A DNA stretch of 64,000 nucleotides from Epiperipatus broadwayi (taxonomy: Eukaryota > Onychophora > Udeonychophora > Euonychophora > Peripatidae). The notes under the pieces were generated by a model. That model saw nothing but the letters and a program-made list of their open reading frames with translations. It made no database searches and was not told the origin of the DNA. Made by a program: the position numbers and the translations under genes. The number at the start of each line of letters is the position of its first letter. Position 1 is the stretch's first letter. Where the stretch lies: positions 808,501 through 872,500 of the forward strand of contig JAQFVV010006506.1 of assembly GCA_028023455.1 (NCBI GenBank), given 5' to 3'. Positions 61,745-64,000 of the stretch are shown here, one piece after another.

Positions 61745-64000
61745 TTTTATTATATAAGTTTATTATCATTATGGAATTTTAAGTCTTAAGTAAATTTTGG
61801 ATAATTAAAGAATGGTGGAAACAAAGCCGATTATATTTTTTTAAAAAAGTGTAAAATGTTTTGTTTTTCCTAAATGCTGTAATATTCGTTTGAATAGATG
61901 TCTCATATTTTCGTCAAACAATATGTTTAAAATTAAATCAATTAGTTTGGACAATATAATAAGGCAATGTAAAAAAGAAATTTACATTAAAAATATTTAA
62001 CGGCTATTGAACATTTAATAGATATGAATGAATGGGATCAATGGAATGCATTTTATATACATTGTCAAGTTGGATTTAAAATATGTCGACAAAATTTGAT
62101 TAAGAAATTTGATAAAAAAAATAGACTTTTTATATAATTATTATTATTAAAATAGTTATAGTGAAGATAATTACGTGAATTTAACAGATGGAAAAATTAG
62201 TTGTACACAAAAATATGAATTACAATGTGGTTCAAAGTATGTAGGAAGTGTATGGATAGATTATAATATGGAATTGATTGCTTCATTGCAAAACGTTTTT
62301 GATGATGATATGAATTTACAAGATTGTAGTAATATTATTAAGGAGATTTCTAAATATAAAATAAAAACTAATAGATATGATCGGTCATGGCTATTTCTGA
62401 ATTTAAAAAGTCTTAGAACTGAGCAAAATATGTGTTTGAAAGAAGACAAGGGTTTGCGAATATGTTTACTTAAAAAAGATGCATATAATGATAAAATTGA
62501 AACACATGAGTAAATTGGGATTTGATATTACTGATAGCTATAACATGGAGGGACAATGTGTGAAATTTATAAATAGTATTTTAAAGAAGGCTAAAAGTCA
62601 TTTTATGAATAGTTGTACATACTATGATATATATCCATCTACATCTATATGCCCAAGAATATTTGCTAATATTAAACTTCAAAAAGTAGGAAATCCTCTT
62701 AAATTGATTGATTTTGGTGGATCATTTATGTATCAAAAAGCTAAATATATTGGTAAATTGTTACAAGATATGTTAAGTTTTAGAAGATATACAATTGCAT
62801 CTTCTTATGAATTTGTTGATAGAATTAAAAATATAAAAATAAATGATAATGATCTGTTAGCTTCATTGAATGTAATTATATGGATCAATTGATCATCTTG
62901 AAAAAATAAATTTAATTGAAATTGAACTAATTAATATGTCTGTAAATAAACTTTTAATAAATTTTATTATTGAATCACAAATTTATAAGTGATAATATTA
63001 TTGCAACTTATAATGATAAGTAATATAAAATGGGTAAAGGATGGCCAATGGGATTACCTATGGTAGCACAAATTTGTAATTTTACATTGTCGAAATATGA
63101 AGATATTATATTTAATTCTTATAAGTTTGAAGATATTAAAATTTATACTAGATATGTTGATGTTTTTGTTTGTGAGACTAAAGACATTATTGATGTTCTT
63201 TTATATAATCTGAATAATTTAAACAATTTAAAATGGACTATTGAGAATGAACAAAATGGAAAAATAAAATTTTTGGATTTACAAATATTTAGAAATGCTA
63301 CTGATTTAAATTATAAATTAATTTTTAAACTTATTGGAGAATGAAGATATATTCATTTTAAATCATGTGTTCCAATGATGCATAAAATGGCAAATCTGAA
63401 ATAGTTTTTGCATCGCAATGATAAGTTGTGTAATATAACAGTGATAAAATTATAAATATTGAACTCTTTACTAATGAACTTTTAAAGGTTGGCTATAATA
63501 AAAACCAAATCTTGTATAAAGTAAATTCATTTAATAATAAGAAGAGGGTTGGCTGTGGTACTTTAGATAATAAAAAATGGATATCTATGTTGTTTATAAA
63601 TAACATGCAATCTAAATTAATTAAGAATATATTTAAAGAAACGTATAATATTTCATTTTGTGTTCCTCAGAATGTTAATCGATTGATTAATAATTCTAAG
63701 AGTATAATTCCTAAATTGCAAAGAAGTAATATAATTTATCAGATTTCATGTGGATGTCAAAAATTATACATCGGTGAATCGGGATGTTCTGTGGAGACAA
63801 GATTGAAGGAGCATCAATTATTATATAATCTTTGACCATGAAAAGTCTTATAATTATAAGTTTAAATTTAATAGTAGTGAAATAAAAATATTAATAGAAG
63901 AAAGAAACCATAAAAAGAGGAAAATTAAAGAGGCAATTATGATTGATAAATATAAGGAAGATGTTATTAATAGGCAAGTTGCAAATATAGCCATACATAG
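61745..64000 (+). pseudogene. Penelope-like element beta, near full-length copy, runs off the window
   Basis: Reading frames follow the PLE order. The N-terminal region ends in NMCLKEDKGLRICLLKKDAY, in the ADKG position (about 62428-62490). Next comes the RT: CPRIFANIKLQKVGNPLKLI (about 62651-62710), KNIKINDNDLLASLNV before motif A (62830-62872), GKGWPMGLPMVAQICNFTL (about 63031-63090), motif C RYVDVFV (about 63150) and GKIKFLDLQIFRN (about 63259-63297). A linker and GIY-YIG nuclease follow (NIIYQISCGCQKLYIGESG, then VETRLKEHQ, 63728-63820). The C-terminal NYKFKFNSSEIKIL...KIKEAIMIDKYKED lies at 63850-63965, matching the two arms at 59977-60702. In motif C the second Asp of YVDD is Val, and several stops and frameshifts are present, so the copy is dead. 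Its 3' UTR, where another hammerhead-like motif is expected, lies beyond the window. Confidence 0.9.

Overview
The window looks like gene-poor intergenic DNA from an animal, most likely an invertebrate. It is very AT-rich and carries the relics of many eukaryotic transposon classes: Penelope-like elements (PLEs) with a reverse transcriptase (RT) plus a GIY-YIG nuclease, RTE-type, Jockey-type and L1/Tx1-like LINEs, long-LTR retrotransposons, and Merlin- and hAT-type DNA transposons. It also has many (TA)n tracts, one large trinucleotide array and one 500-base assembly gap. I recognise no intact host gene, tRNA, rRNA or CRISPR array. Nearly every protein-like stretch is a decayed transposon piece with stops, frameshifts or damaged catalytic residues. 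The species cannot be fixed from the sequence; a lophotrochozoan such as a mollusc is a guess.

Layout. 1-2849: the 5' end, on the minus strand, of an LTR retrotransposon (gag-like coiled coil, primer-binding site, LTR), ending in a (TA)n tract. 2902-4284 (minus), 5609-7693 (plus) and 9855-9973 (plus tail only): three copies of one PLE family (alpha), the first two separated by an inverted-repeat DNA element at 4359-5608. 9998-14102: one (TA)n tract split into pieces by two LTR-sized blocks and a 49-bp miniature block. 14603-15147: duplicated short repeat. 17651-19190: another LTR-like block in (TA)n. 19212-23130: a minus-strand Jockey-type LINE interrupted by a plus-strand L1/Tx1-like LINE with a 15-bp target-site duplication. 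23232-24522: trinucleotide array and a duplicated block around (TA)42. 27909-28030: perfect inverted repeat. 28840-30665: RTE LINE cut off by the gap. 31166-35754: AT-rich, nothing recognised. 35770-37462: solo LTR. 38061-38160: one possible exon. 42145-42440: dispersed repeat. 46450-46898: hAT-type MITE with 8-bp target duplication. 48800-49235: RTE 3' end. 49465-55252: a two-LTR, pol-less retrotransposon on the minus strand. 55410-56395: PLE (gamma) and RTE fragments. 57958-59930: RTE copy. 59977-64000: a PLE family (beta) arranged as inverted partial copy, direct partial copy (with a Merlin transposon inside) and near full-length copy.

How the parts relate. The genes do not form a pathway. 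The window records successive insertions. The long LTR elements all lie in (TA)n and end TGTA...TACA or a close variant, so they appear to target TA microsatellites. The most interesting item is in the PLE beta 3' region: a hammerhead-ribozyme-like core in both inverted arms, best preserved at 60607-60639. It fits the known association of PLEs with small hammerhead ribozymes, but has one extra G at the stem II junction.
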